Shown piece after piece: positions 35,213-44,789 of a stretch of 64,000 nt of DNA (positions are counted from its first letter, which is position 1; every line of letters begins with the position of its first letter). A program made the position numbers and the translations under genes. Where the stretch lies: positions 1-64,000 of the forward strand of contig NZ_CP119791.1 in assembly GCF_029338295.1 (NCBI RefSeq), in the 5' to 3' direction. This DNA comes from Haladaptatus sp. QDMS2. GTDB taxonomy: Archaea; Halobacteriota; Halobacteria; Halobacteriales; Halococcaceae. Under the pieces are notes generated by a model. The model saw only the letters and a list, made by a program, of their open reading frames with translations. It was not told where the DNA came from and searched no databases.

Positions 35213-36745
35213 ATGACCGCAGATCGGCTCCGAAGTATCGTCCCGATGTTTGGCGGGGCGACCCAGTACGTCGAGACACTGGATGCAACGCTGGCATTCG
35301 TCGATTCATACCACCCGACGACAGACGAACTCGTTGCGTGGCATCAGGAAACGTTTGCAAACGTCTCCAGTCGGTCGTCCATTATGCGGCGCATGGGGTA
35401 TCTCACAAATCTCGGCTTCTTACAGCGTGATGGTGAGGTGTGGACACTCGGTGCTGTCGGCCAGGAGTACACGCAGAACCATGACACGGCGACACTGTTC
35501 CGAGTCATGTCCGACCGCAACGTTGGGCTCCGGAGTCTGCTCTATGCGTTGGCCGTCGCCCCGATGACCATCATGGAGATTAGCGACCAGCAACTCGATA
35601 CACACCCCGAATTGGGCTGGCGTCGTGGCGAGACGGATATGGCACTCCAGCGGGCAAACTGGCTTCGGAGTATGGGGTTAGTGGAAAAGCAAGGCGACGC
35701 GTACGATCTGACTCGTGAAGGGCGTGCGTTCGTTGAGGATGTTGAGTCACCAAACGATGTTGGCTTGTTCTTTGTGGCAGTCAATGATGAGTGGCTTACC
35801 AGATTCAAGACCTCCGTAGTTCGTCCATTCAAACTCGCTGGTCGTGCGAACGTCCCCTCGCAGTTGGAAGGGGCTGATTCGGTGCGTGTTTGGGGAACAA
35901 CTGCAACAGACAGTGCGAAGAAACAGGCGGCAATTGACCGACTCAAACAGGACGACGTTGTCCTCTTTTACCATGCTGGTGCATTCATCGGAGCCGGAAC
36001 CGTCGGTCGAGTGTTCGAGAGTCAGACAGTCGGCGATTGGCTCTGGAATAATCCGGAGAGTCGTCACATCTACACGCTCAACGACTACAGAGAGGATGTT
36101 CCAACCGTTGAAGAAGTGCGGTCGATGTTGGGCTACAAAAATGACCGATTTGTGAATAGCAGTCTGGATCCTGTCGCTGAGGAAAAGGTTGGAGAGTTAG
36201 TTCGCCAGTACGGTTCGCTTGAAGCAGCTCTGTTCGGTTCTCCTGTTCAAGAAATTCCAGAACCTACCGAGGACGAAATCCAAGTGGAACAATCTCGCTT
36301 GGAGACCGCGCTTGATTCGGAAGCCACAATTGTCGAGGACAAGACCCGATACACGATCCAGAAGCGGAAAGCTCGTGACGCCGCATTTCGGCGGTTGGTG
36401 ACGGAAGCCTACGATTATACTTGTGCCGTCTGCGGGAGCAGGCGAGAAAGTCCGGAGGGAGGGTTTGAGGTTGAAGCTGCGCACATCTACCCGAAGAGCA
36501 AGGGTGGGTCTGAAGACGTTCGGAATGGAATGGCGCTTTGTCGATTACACCACTGGGCTTTCGACTCTGGGTGGCTTTCTGTCTCGGATGATTACGAAGT
36601 CCTCGTCCGAGACGAATCCGGGTGTGAGGGGTATCACGAGTTCAAACAATACGAGGGGGGAACGGTGAAACTTCCTACGGACACGCGGGCCGAACCTAGT
36701 GTTGAGGCGTTACAGAAGCATCGAGAAATCCATGAGTTCGTGTGA
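35213..36745 (+). CDS. EVE-HNH protein with N-terminal winged helices, likely modification-dependent nuclease
   Basis: The protein has 510 residues. Two winged-helix-like regions occupy about 30-95 and 100-185. An EVE/PUA-like modified-base reader covers about 223-330 (VRVWGTTATDSAKKQ, then LKQDDVVLFYHAG and GYKNDRF). A C-terminal HNH domain has C404-x2-C407, EAAHIYPKSKGG (H424) and CRLHHWAFDSGWL. This order is that of type IV-like restriction enzymes that cut DNA with modified bases. Its place in the accessory interval beside a DUF4268 gene supports an antiviral role. The modified base recognised cannot be told from the sequence. Confidence 0.88.
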   Translation: MTADRLRSIVPMFGGATQYVETLDATLAFVDSYHPTTDELVAWHQETFANVSSRSSIMRRMGYLTNLGFLQRDGEVWTLGAVGQEYTQNHDTATLFRVMSDRNVGLRSLLYALAVAPMTIMEISDQQLDTHPELGWRRGETDMALQRANWLRSMGLVEKQGDAYDLTREGRAFVEDVESPNDVGLFFVAVNDEWLTRFKTSVVRPFKLAGRANVPSQLEGADSVRVWGTTATDSAKKQAAIDRLKQDDVVLFYHAGAFIGAGTVGRVFESQTVGDWLWNNPESRHIYTLNDYREDVPTVEEVRSMLGYKNDRFVNSSLDPVAEEKVGELVRQYGSLEAALFGSPVQEIPEPTEDEIQVEQSRLETALDSEATIVEDKTRYTIQKRKARDAAFRRLVTEAYDYTCAVCGSRRESPEGGFEVEAAHIYPKSKGGSEDVRNGMALCRLHHWAFDSGWLSVSDDYEVLVRDESGCEGYHEFKQYEGGTVKLPTDTRAEPSVEALQKHREIHEFV

Positions 36746-36884
36746 TGCTCACACAGTTCGTTACGGTTCGGTAGCACGTCGCACGGGACTGCTACGTGAT
36801 ATATAATATGTCCGTTGTAAGAGATGAGAACGTATCGTATCAGAATAATCGTAGTATTTCTCTATTCGATACGTCATAGAGTGC

Positions 36885-38237
36885 ATGCGACTTGTTCAGG
36901 TGTTGATACCCGAGGGCAAACGAGAGAGCGTCCTCGGGGCTCTCGACGAACAGAGGATCGACTACGCGGTCTTCGATGAGGTCGGCCGTGGGGATTTCGA
37001 GGCGATGGTACAGTTCCCGGTTCCGCCCAGTGGCGTCGAGACGGTGATGGAGGAGTTGACGACCGCAGGTATCCGGGACGACAGCTACACCATCATCCTT
37101 CCCACCGAGACAGTTGTCTCACAGCGTCTCTCGGCGCTACAAGAGCGGTTCCCTGGGCTCAGAATCTCTCGGGACGAACTGTCTGCTCGCGCGGAAGAGC
37201 TCGCACCGGCGAACTCGACGTTCTTCAGCTTCTTGTTACTTAGCACCATCATCGCCGCGACAGGGCTTCTCCTCGACTCTGCGGCGACCATCATCGGCGC
37301 CATGGTTGTCGCTCCCCTGATGGGGCCAGCAGTCTCCGCGTCGGTCGGGACGATACTGGCCGACCAACGGATGGCGTCTCGCGGAATCGTCCTGCAGGTC
37401 ACAGGTCTCACGGCGGCGATCGCGACGGCTGCGATACTCGGTGTGTTACTCCAGCAAACCATCCTCATTCCGCCGGGCCTCGATATCCAGGCAATTCCAC
37501 AGGTCGCAGAACGCACGAGTCCGAATGTCCTGTCACTCTTTCTCGCTCTGGGGTCGGGAATCGCGGGCGCCATTAGCATTATGCGCGGGTCGGGAGGGAC
37601 CCTCGTTGGAGTCGCCATCGCCGTCGCGCTCGTTCCACCAGCGGCTACCGCCGGACTGGGTCTCGCGTTCGGACTTCCGGGCGTCGCCGTCGCTGGCACG
37701 GTTCTGGTCGTTGTTAATCTCCTCGCAATCAACCTCTCGGCGTTGATCCTGTTCTATCTGTCGGGATTCAAACCCCAGGACGCCGACGACCGGGAAGGGA
37801 TCAGAGCGTCTGTCGCCTCCCGAATCGCCGTCATCGGTGTGGCAATCGCCGTTCTTTCTATCGTCCTCGCCGGTGTGACCTACGCGTCGTTTCAGACAGC
37901 CTCGTTCGAACAGCAGACACAGATGGAACTCGAACGACAGTTCGAAGAGGCGAACATCGAGGGTGTCGAACTCGTCAGCGTTACCGTGGATTACAGACCT
38001 GTAGACCTGCTTCTCGGCAACCAACCGCGTGTCGACGTGCTGGTCGGAATCCCGCGGGACCTGCAAGCGCCACCCAATCTCGCACAACAATTCGACGACC
38101 AGCTGACCGACCAACTGGGTCGCCACGTCGTCGTCAGAGTCGGATTCGTCGAAGCACAAATCTCCGATGGGACGGTATCGCAATCCGCCATCGACCGAAT
38201 CGGTCTCGACCGACCCACGGTGAGGGACCATGTGTGA
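36885..38237 (+). CDS. DUF389 / TIGR00341-family membrane protein
   Basis: The protein has 450 residues. A cytoplasmic N-terminal domain (MRLVQVLIPEGKRESVLGAL) is followed by the DUF389 core with about six helices (TIIAATGLLLDSAATIIGAM, then VVAPLMGPAVSASVGTILAD), the conserved signature of TIGR00341. A C-terminal soluble domain follows. The function of the family is unknown. It lies upstream of a K+ channel gene on the same strand, separated by about 380 bp. Confidence 0.9.
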   Translation: MRLVQVLIPEGKRESVLGALDEQRIDYAVFDEVGRGDFEAMVQFPVPPSGVETVMEELTTAGIRDDSYTIILPTETVVSQRLSALQERFPGLRISRDELSARAEELAPANSTFFSFLLLSTIIAATGLLLDSAATIIGAMVVAPLMGPAVSASVGTILADQRMASRGIVLQVTGLTAAIATAAILGVLLQQTILIPPGLDIQAIPQVAERTSPNVLSLFLALGSGIAGAISIMRGSGGTLVGVAIAVALVPPAATAGLGLAFGLPGVAVAGTVLVVVNLLAINLSALILFYLSGFKPQDADDREGIRASVASRIAVIGVAIAVLSIVLAGVTYASFQTASFEQQTQMELERQFEEANIEGVELVSVTVDYRPVDLLLGNQPRVDVLVGIPRDLQAPPNLAQQFDDQLTDQLGRHVVVRVGFVEAQISDGTVSQSAIDRIGLDRPTVRDHV

Positions 38238-38615
38238 GAGAGACGAAGGGCGACCGAGGGCGGTGGCGTCATCGTTGACTACGAACTCATCGAGAAGGCG
38301 GCGCCGAACGACGAGACATGGTTCCAGGGGCTCGTCACAACCGCACCGAAACGGGAGGCCACGATCCCATCGCGTACCATCGTCAGCCCGTCGCGTGAAC
38401 TGAACGCGGAAGTCTCATCCGACACCGACCGGGGAACCGTATGAAGGGCTGAATCGGTCGCTCGAAGCCCTCTCGACCCACAACGCGCCGAATTCGACCC
38501 GACGTCGACGTTGACCGGCGTCCTCGGTCCCGACAGGACGGCTGCGTTAGATTCCAACGGCTGAACGGCTCACGCGGGAGGTAACGCCATATGACTCGGG
38601 AGACATGTGTGCAGC
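38238..38615. other. Intergenic region with a startless reading frame
   Basis: From about 38262 to 38444 the plus strand reads VIVDYELIEKAAPNDETWFQ and onward to ELNAEVSSDTDRGTV before a stop, which looks protein-like but has no start codon in frame after the stop at 38235. It may be a remnant of a gene truncated at its 5' end. No other feature is seen. Confidence 0.3.
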
Positions 38616-39452
38616 ATGGTACAGCTGTCCAGAGACCAGGTGTGGACGGTGGTCGACCCCGACCCCGAGAACCGATTGGGTGCGCGATTCGATCTGATCG
38701 TGTTCGCCCTGGCGTCGATGAACGTCATCGCCGTCGTTCTCTCGACCGTCGAGTCACTTGGTGACCGGTACTCGAGCTTCTTCGCGGCCTTACTCGTCGG
38801 CTCTATCGTCCTGTTCACTGGCTTGTACGTCATCCGACTCTGGGCCGCGGGCTCTGCTCCCCACGGCAATGTGCGGAGCCCTCGATTCGCATTCGTCCGC
38901 GACCCCATCGCAGTCGTCGATTTATTCGTAATCGCGACGTTTTGGATCGGCTTCCTCTTCGAGATTTCCCTGCTCGAGTCAGGACTGTTTCGGGTCTTGT
39001 GGTTGGCCCGCGTGCTCAACCTCTCCTGGTTTAGGCACTCGCGACGACGGTTCAAACGGGTGCTTGACGCACAGCGGGCCGACCTCATCGTCGCGTTCAG
39101 TGGAGCCGGGATGTTCGTCCTCGTCTCCTCGACGCTCATGTACTTCGTCGAAGGGAGCGTCCAGCCGGACGCGTTCTCGTCGATTCCGGATACGCTCTGG
39201 TGGGGGGTTGTGACGCTCACAACAGTCGGATACGGCGACGTCGTGCCGGTGACGCCGCTCGGCCGGCTCCTCGGTGCTGCGACCATGCTCGGTGGGGTCG
39301 CCTTCTTCACTCTCCCCTCGAGTATCCTGGCGGCGGGGTTTTTCGCAGACCGGGCAGGCGAACAGACACCGATGCCGGGAACACCTGGAGCCACGTGGTG
39401 TCCACACTGTGGACGACCACTCGACTCGGGAGCCCCACACCGCCGACGCTGA
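38616..39452 (+). CDS. Voltage-gated potassium-channel-like protein with C-terminal zinc ribbon
   Basis: This 278-residue protein starts MVQLSRDQVWTVVDPDPENR. Six helices follow the voltage-gated plan. The S4-like segment LFRVLWLARVLNLSWFRHSR lies near residues 124-143, and the pore carries the K+ selectivity filter TTVGYGD at about 202-208. After the last helix, a short tail has WCPHCGRPL, half of a zinc-ribbon-like knuckle, in place of the usual RCK or coiled-coil domain. It should conduct potassium across the cell membrane. Confidence 0.9.
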   Translation: MVQLSRDQVWTVVDPDPENRLGARFDLIVFALASMNVIAVVLSTVESLGDRYSSFFAALLVGSIVLFTGLYVIRLWAAGSAPHGNVRSPRFAFVRDPIAVVDLFVIATFWIGFLFEISLLESGLFRVLWLARVLNLSWFRHSRRRFKRVLDAQRADLIVAFSGAGMFVLVSSTLMYFVEGSVQPDAFSSIPDTLWWGVVTLTTVGYGDVVPVTPLGRLLGAATMLGGVAFFTLPSSILAAGFFADRAGEQTPMPGTPGATWCPHCGRPLDSGAPHRRR

Positions 39453-39521
39453 ACCAGTGGATAGCCGGACGCTGTCTGTGCGCAGAGAGGTTTATCGAGC
39501 GAGAGGTTGTATCGCACGTGC

Positions 39522-41195
39522 ATGGAATCCGACGCGAGCACTCCCACTCTCGAAGCGGACGCACAGGTGGCGAATTCGTCGGGAGGGTTGGCGTACTGGG
39601 GGCCAGCGATCGCGGTGAGTCTCGCGATGTTCATCGGCGTCATCGATTCGACGTTGATGAACGTCGCGATTCCGTCGATCGTGGTCGACCTCGAGACGAC
39701 CGTCACAGTCGTGCAAGGCGCGATCTCGTTCTACGCGATGGTCATGGCGGCGTTGATCCTTCCCGGTGGCAAACTGTCGTCGATGTACGGGGTTCGACGG
39801 CTGATGACGGCGACGCTCATCGTCTACGCGGTCGGGACGACGCTGGCAGCGGTGAGTTGGAACATCATCGTCCTCTACATCGGGTGGTCGGTCATCGAGG
39901 GTGCCGCAGCCGCCGTCTTACTCCCGCTGACGTTCACGGTCCTCCTCGTCAGCTACGAGGGCGTAGACCGGGCGAAGGCCCTCGGAATTCTCGCCGGGGT
40001 GAACGCGGCTGGGGCCGCGTTCGGGCCACTGCTGGGCGGGGCGGTCACGACGTTTGCAAGTTGGCGGTGGGGGTTCGGTATCGAGGTGCTGATCGTCCTC
40101 GTCGCACTCTTTTTCGTCCGGTATCTCCCCGCTGAACCCGTCACCACCACTCGTTCGAAGTTAGACGTCGGTGGGGCGCTCCTCTCTATCGTCGGGACGA
40201 CGGCCCTCGTCGCGGGTGTGCTACTGGCCGGCCGATACGGCTGGCTGGCGGCTCGTCGACCGTTCGTCATTGGGGTCTGGCAACTCGACCTGTTCGGGGC
40301 ATCTCCCACCGTCTGGCTCATCGGCCTGGGACTCGTCGTCTTCGCGGTTTTCGTCCAGTACGAGCGTCGAATCGAGCGGGACGGTGGGTCACCGCTGGTT
40401 CCGGTTCGGCTCTTGGCGAACGGCCCGTTCACTGCAGGTGTGGTCACGAACGCCGTTCGGTCCCTGGTCCTCGCCGGATTCATCTTCATCATCCCCGTCT
40501 TCCTCCAGTCCGGCGCCGGATACACCGCGTTCGAGACGGGGGTCGCGATGCTCCCGTTCTCGGTCGCGACGTTCGTCGCGTCGATCTTTACGACCGACTG
40601 GCGACGGTTCGTCCCGCCGAAACTGCTCATTCAGGGTGGCATCGTCCTCATGGGGCTCGGCACGCTCTCGCTCGTGTCCCAGACGTCCCTCGACACGACG
40701 GTGGTGCAACTCGTCGTACCGATGGTACTGGTCGGACTCGGTCTCGGCCTCGTGATGGCACAACTCATCGACATGACGCTTTCTGCGGTCGAGACGGCCG
40801 ATTCGGCGGCGGCCTCGGGACTGTTGAACGCGACGATGATGCTGGGCTACGCGTTCGGGACCGCGATTGTGGGCACGTACTTGTTGAGACAGTTCTACGG
40901 AGGCGTCGTTACTGGTGTGCTGACCGCCGTCGATGCAGACGTACCGTTCGGTGACCGGGCGACACTCGTGGTGGCGCTCGAAGACGCCGTCGAGACGGCA
41001 ACGAAAGAGACACAGCGCGAGTTCCTCGCCAGTCTCTCTCCCGCACAACAGGAGCTGCTGGCCAGCGTGTTCGACACCGCGATCGTGCAAGCCCAGCGAG
41101 CGACCTTGTTGCTTCTCACGCTCCTTGTGCTTCTCGTGTTGCTCGCGTCGACGCTGCTCCCGGCCGGTGAAGACGAGACAGACGTCGACTCGTGA
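39522..41195 (+). CDS. MFS multidrug transporter, DHA2 (14-helix) type
   Basis: This 557-residue protein starts MESDASTPTLEADAQ. Fourteen helices are predicted. The DHA2 signature IGVIDSTLMNVAIPSIVVDL lies in the first helix, the loop motif GGKLSSMYGVRRLM follows helix 2, and motif C (GILAGVNAAGAAFGPLLGGA) is in helix 5. Such proteins export drugs or other amphiphiles using the ion gradient. A long acidic loop near the C-terminus precedes the last helix. It is a single gene downstream of the channel. Confidence 0.92.
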   Translation: MESDASTPTLEADAQVANSSGGLAYWGPAIAVSLAMFIGVIDSTLMNVAIPSIVVDLETTVTVVQGAISFYAMVMAALILPGGKLSSMYGVRRLMTATLIVYAVGTTLAAVSWNIIVLYIGWSVIEGAAAAVLLPLTFTVLLVSYEGVDRAKALGILAGVNAAGAAFGPLLGGAVTTFASWRWGFGIEVLIVLVALFFVRYLPAEPVTTTRSKLDVGGALLSIVGTTALVAGVLLAGRYGWLAARRPFVIGVWQLDLFGASPTVWLIGLGLVVFAVFVQYERRIERDGGSPLVPVRLLANGPFTAGVVTNAVRSLVLAGFIFIIPVFLQSGAGYTAFETGVAMLPFSVATFVASIFTTDWRRFVPPKLLIQGGIVLMGLGTLSLVSQTSLDTTVVQLVVPMVLVGLGLGLVMAQLIDMTLSAVETADSAAASGLLNATMMLGYAFGTAIVGTYLLRQFYGGVVTGVLTAVDADVPFGDRATLVVALEDAVETATKETQREFLASLSPAQQELLASVFDTAIVQAQRATLLLLTLLVLLVLLASTLLPAGEDETDVDS

Positions 41196-41752
41196 ACTCG
41201 ACATGGCAGTTTAGGCGGCGCTCAGGACGTTTCGACCGACGGCGTCGACGCAGCTACAGGCGACGCGTGTGTCCCGAAGTCGGGGGGGTCTCCTCCATCC
41301 AGTACTAGACGAACGGTCCGTTCGAAAAAGCCGGACCAGCGGCGAATTCACCGACGTCGAACGCCCACCGAGGTCCACCCCCAGGGATTTCGTCGTGTCG
41401 GTCCTCTTCTGTTCGTGTGGCTCGTTCGGTCGGCGTCGCCGAGCCTCCTCGTGTTTGGCTGTCGCGCGACTCCATCGTCGACGCCGTCGGTGTCGTCTGT
41501 CTGGGTTGGTCGAAACAGTCCGTCAGAACGGTACCGACGTCTTAACTATCCGCCTCACGTCTCAAAACGGTTCGCTACCTTGCTGAGTATAGAGCGTATA
41601 TTCAGCACGACCGTAGAAATATCCTCAGTTGCTGTCAGGAGCGTCGTGCAAGACTTAGAGGGTGAATTCAGCACGTGGATGTCGTTCGTTTCATAGCCTC
41701 GTGAGCGAAAATGACTGTTACGTAGGGTTGCGAACACAAATTTCGAAGGACA
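41196..41752. other. Intergenic region with two TTCAGCACG motifs
   Basis: No convincing gene is visible in 557 bp. TTCAGCACG occurs at 41601-41609 and 41667-41675, and again in other gaps at 43823 and 44783. The first half is GC-rich with open frames that lack protein character. Confidence 0.35.
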
Positions 41753-42478
41753 CTATTCGAGCCACGTCAGGCCGTCTCTCCCTAATAAAATCGTCTCCAC
41801 TTTGTGAAGGTGTTCGTGGAGGGTCGAAGTGGTAATCCCCAGTTCATCCGCTAATTCGCCAGCCGACGTTTCCTTCGGATACTCGTAGTACCCCATCTCA
41901 CGAGCGAGCTGAAATACCTCTAACTGACGCTTCGTGAACTGATCCACTGGCAGTGTGGTTGGCGCATCTCCCCGATTCTGCTGCTTCATACTCCGCACAT
42001 GAATCTCCGCACTCATCTGCTCACGAACTTCATCAAGCTTGATTCGAGCCGTCTCCCGGTCGTGGTTCGTTACGAGACTCCAATACTCCCTCCCATCTCG
42101 AATATCAATCGGCCCCGTACACACGAATCCACGAGAAGTGAGTGGCTGACTAATCTGCTTTCGCCCATCGTGAACAACGAGGAGTTCACGCGTTGCATTT
42201 CCGGGCTTTGGAATCGATGCCTGTCGGAAACCAGTCGCCATCTGGGAGACAGAACGAACGTGTTCAGACGCACGAATAGCTTCGATACCCTCGGTAACCG
42301 ATTCGTGATTGTTCGCGTAGATCGTGAAAAGCGTCGCAACCTCGCCGCCAGTCATGTAAATCCCATAACCGAGAATCCCGACGTTGAGACGCTCCGTGAT
42401 TTTGATTTCCCAGCATTCTGGGTACCAGAGGTCGAGAGATACCTGAAGTGCTTCGTCAGACCACTCGGGAGACGTCAT
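41753..42478 (-). CDS. HTH_10 (bacterio-opsin activator-type) regulator
   Basis: The protein has 241 residues. The N-terminal two thirds form a bacterio-opsin-activator-like sensor domain (WYPECWEIKITERLNVGILG). The C-terminal HTH_10 reads QFTKRQLEVFQLAREMGYYE, then AGELADELGITTSTLHEHLH, the usual haloarchaeal pattern. It may regulate the acyl-CoA dehydrogenase gene, which ends 73 bp upstream on the same strand. The inducer is unknown. Confidence 0.88.
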   Translation of the reverse strand: MTSPEWSDEALQVSLDLWYPECWEIKITERLNVGILGYGIYMTGGEVATLFTIYANNHESVTEGIEAIRASEHVRSVSQMATGFRQASIPKPGNATRELLVVHDGRKQISQPLTSRGFVCTGPIDIRDGREYWSLVTNHDRETARIKLDEVREQMSAEIHVRSMKQQNRGDAPTTLPVDQFTKRQLEVFQLAREMGYYEYPKETSAGELADELGITTSTLHEHLHKVETILLGRDGLTWLE

Positions 42479-42551
42479 CGTAATATCGAATATCCCCTAC
42501 AGCCCGATAACGGTTCTGTGAGCCTGGGAAGACAGCCGACAACCCTCTTGG

Positions 42552-43691
42552 TCAGTTATCATGTCGCTCGAAGACGGCCTCAGCAAGCGTGTTCTTGTGA
42601 CCTTCGTTCGGGCCACCGGCAATCGTGAGGAGTTTCGCGTCGCGCAGATACCGCTCGACATGGTGCTCAGTCGTGTAGCCGATACCACCGTGGAGTTGAA
42701 TCGCGTCGTTTGCGTTGTCCACGGCGGCCTGTGTGGCGTTGATTTTCGCCATGCTGAACTCGCGTGTGACGTCGTATCCACGTTCGGCACGGTCGGCCGC
42801 GCGGAGGGTGAGTAACCGGGCGGTATCGACTCGTTCAGCCATCTTCCCGACCTCCCATCCTACACCTTGGAAGTTGCTGATGTGCTGGCCGTACTGCTTA
42901 CGCGCGCTCGTGTAGGCCACCGTATCTTCGAGGGCAGCGCGGGCGATACCGACACCGCGAGCTGGGACGTTCACACCCGTATGTATCTCTCCACGCTGAA
43001 CGTAGCCCTCGCCCTCCTCGCCGACGAGTCGGTCATCGGGAACGTGAACGTTCGAGAGGGAGACGCGCGGGGATTTGACGCTGTTCGCGCCCAGTGTCTC
43101 CCATACTGTCTCGATTTCGAAATCATCGGTTGGTACGAGAAACGCGCTGATGTTGTGTGGGGCGTCCTCCTCGGGGCCAGTCTTCGCGTACGTAAGGACG
43201 TAGTCCGAGTCAAAGAAGTTCGTCACCCACTGTTTGTGGCCGTTGAGTACCCACTCATCCTCGTTACGTTCAGCGGTGGTCTCCATCTCCAATTTATTAC
43301 TCCCCGCGTTCGCCTCACTCAAGCCGAGTGCGCCGACAGTGTCGAAGGACACCATCTCTGGAAGGAAGTCCTCGCGCTGTGCCTTGGTTCCGAAGCGCTC
43401 GATGACTGTCGCAACTCCGATGTGGAGTCCGATGGCACTTGCCACGGACATGAGTCCAGCCGATAGCTCTTCGATCATCAACGCGAGTTCGACGAGGCCT
43501 TCGCCCCGGCCCCCGTATTCTTCCGGAAGCGTCACGCCCGTCAAACGACGTTCGCCGAGTTCGTCGAAAATCGTGCTCGGGTACTGCTCCTTTCGGTCGA
43601 GGTCTCTCGCCTTTGGTTCGATTTCCTTTTTTGTAAACTCCCGAACCTCATCTCGAAGCTCCCGTTGATTTTCCGTCAGGTCGAACCTCAT
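42552..43691 (-). CDS. Acyl-CoA dehydrogenase
   Basis: The 379-residue flavoprotein has the family layout: N-terminal helices (MRFDLTENQRELRDEVREFT), the FAD-site motif ALGLSEANAGSN, WVTNF in the middle beta domain, and the C-terminal HGGIGYTTEHHVERYLRDAK. It should oxidise an acyl-CoA at the alpha-beta bond and pass electrons to an electron-transfer flavoprotein. The usual (Y/F)EG(T/S) catalytic-glutamate segment reads AGGPNEG here, so the base may lie elsewhere, as in isovaleryl-CoA-type enzymes. The acyl substrate is unknown. Confidence 0.9.
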   Translation of the reverse strand: MRFDLTENQRELRDEVREFTKKEIEPKARDLDRKEQYPSTIFDELGERRLTGVTLPEEYGGRGEGLVELALMIEELSAGLMSVASAIGLHIGVATVIERFGTKAQREDFLPEMVSFDTVGALGLSEANAGSNKLEMETTAERNEDEWVLNGHKQWVTNFFDSDYVLTYAKTGPEEDAPHNISAFLVPTDDFEIETVWETLGANSVKSPRVSLSNVHVPDDRLVGEEGEGYVQRGEIHTGVNVPARGVGIARAALEDTVAYTSARKQYGQHISNFQGVGWEVGKMAERVDTARLLTLRAADRAERGYDVTREFSMAKINATQAAVDNANDAIQLHGGIGYTTEHHVERYLRDAKLLTIAGGPNEGHKNTLAEAVFERHDN

Positions 43692-43978
43692 ATATCATGG
43701 GTATGCACCTAACCGAGTAAATGTGGAACCTGCTATAGCAGGCTAGCTGGATATACCCATCAAGAGGATTTTCTATACTGAACGAGTTTTCATCCCAATC
43801 TGTGACCGACTTGCGCGCTGAGTTCAGCACGGGCCGTTCGAACTACTCGAGGTGTGTCATGAACGTCGTGACCGACTCAGGGGCCGTATGCAGCAAGCGT
43901 GGGTTCTCACAACTCGGTGGCGTTGGGGCTCTACAGTCCGTAATAGTCACTATTAGTGATGGTAAATAATCATGTGTG

Positions 43979-44170
43979 ATGGAGTACGACGTGCATCGCT
44001 TCCCGATCGATATGGAACGATATCGAGAGCAGTTGAAAGACTACCTGAATACGCTTGACGGGGAGGTCGTGTCAATACTCCCAAACATCCAGAAGACGGG
44101 TCTCCTCCAGATAATTGGGGTCAGTAAGAAGCTAATTTTCCTCCTGATAGTCGAAAAACGGGGCTCGTGA
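43979..44170 (+). CDS. Small protein of unknown function
   Basis: This 63-residue protein (MEYDVHRFPIDMERYREQLK) alternates strand, helix and strand and ends in a hydrophobic strand KKLIFLLIVEKRGS. The size and layout resemble small DUF4177-like haloarchaeal proteins, but the match is weak. The ATG at 43979 or the codon before it could start it. It is isolated between larger gaps, both with repeated TTCAGCACG-type motifs. Confidence 0.55.
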   Translation: MEYDVHRFPIDMERYREQLKDYLNTLDGEVVSILPNIQKTGLLQIIGVSKKLIFLLIVEKRGS

Positions 44171-44388
44171 GGACTCTCAGCACGTGATATAAGAGTGATA
44201 ACTTGATACAATACTTCGATGTAGTATGAACGATCGCGCTACCTGCCGACCACGACTCGCTCGGTAACCCCTGTTCTCTCATCATTCTGCACTCGGCATA
44301 CGACTCATGGCAGCGGAGTCCGGTGTAGACGGTTTTTGGTAGTGAGACACACAGTCACGTATTTTCTGTCATCGAGCCTACTCTACAT

Positions 44389-44670
44389 ATGGACGTTGAA
44401 TCGTCTCCGCAGGCGTACCCAGAAGGAGTAGGGTTCGCCATCGGATTCCTGCTCGGCGCCGTCTTTGGAGGAGTCGCGTGGATTATGTCCCACAACGTCG
44501 TCATCGGCGTAATCCTGTTCGCTGCTACGGGCACGGCGCTGGGAGTCGTCATTGAACAAACCATCAACACGCGTCCGCTCACCCCGCGTGAACGGCAAAT
44601 CGCACTGGCGAGTGTCCTACTCGGTCTCGTCTTGCTCGTACTCGTGTATGTGGGTGTCGTGGGGGTGTGA
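44389..44670 (+). CDS. Small membrane protein with three helices
   Basis: This 93-residue protein has helices GVGFAIGFLLGAVFGGVAWI, VVIGVILFAATGTALGVVIE and IALASVLLGLVLLVLVYVG. Between them lies the charged loop NTRPLTPRERQ. It has the look of a real conserved membrane protein, but no named family is recognised. An inverted repeat about 90 bases beyond the stop (44763-44789) could end transcription. Confidence 0.7.
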   Translation: MDVESSPQAYPEGVGFAIGFLLGAVFGGVAWIMSHNVVIGVILFAATGTALGVVIEQTINTRPLTPRERQIALASVLLGLVLLVLVYVGVVGV

Positions 44671-44762
44671 TGGCCGTGTCGTCCCATCTGGCCTGCTGGC
44701 CACTCCAGAAGGACCGCATATTCGGTGGCCGGTGTCTCTCATCCAGTTATCGAACTGACTGC

Positions 44763-44789
44763 TGCTGAAAATGCGCGCTGCATTCAGCA
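44763..44789. repeat. Inverted repeat TGCTGAA / TTCAGCA
   Basis: TGCTGAA (44763-44769) and TTCAGCA (44783-44789) flank a partly palindromic centre, ATGCGCGCTGCA. The right half, TGCGCGCTG-NN-TTCAGCACG, also occurs at 43812-43831. It may be a terminator-like hairpin or a binding site. Confidence 0.45.

Noticed and set aside
38570-39706. 378-codon minus-strand frame
   Set aside because: Antisense of the channel and transporter genes; composition is Ser/Arg/Thr-rich as expected for a shadow frame.
39200-40135. 311-codon plus-strand frame across the K+ channel end and transporter start
   Set aside because: Arginine- and glycine-rich shadow of two well-defined membrane proteins in other frames.
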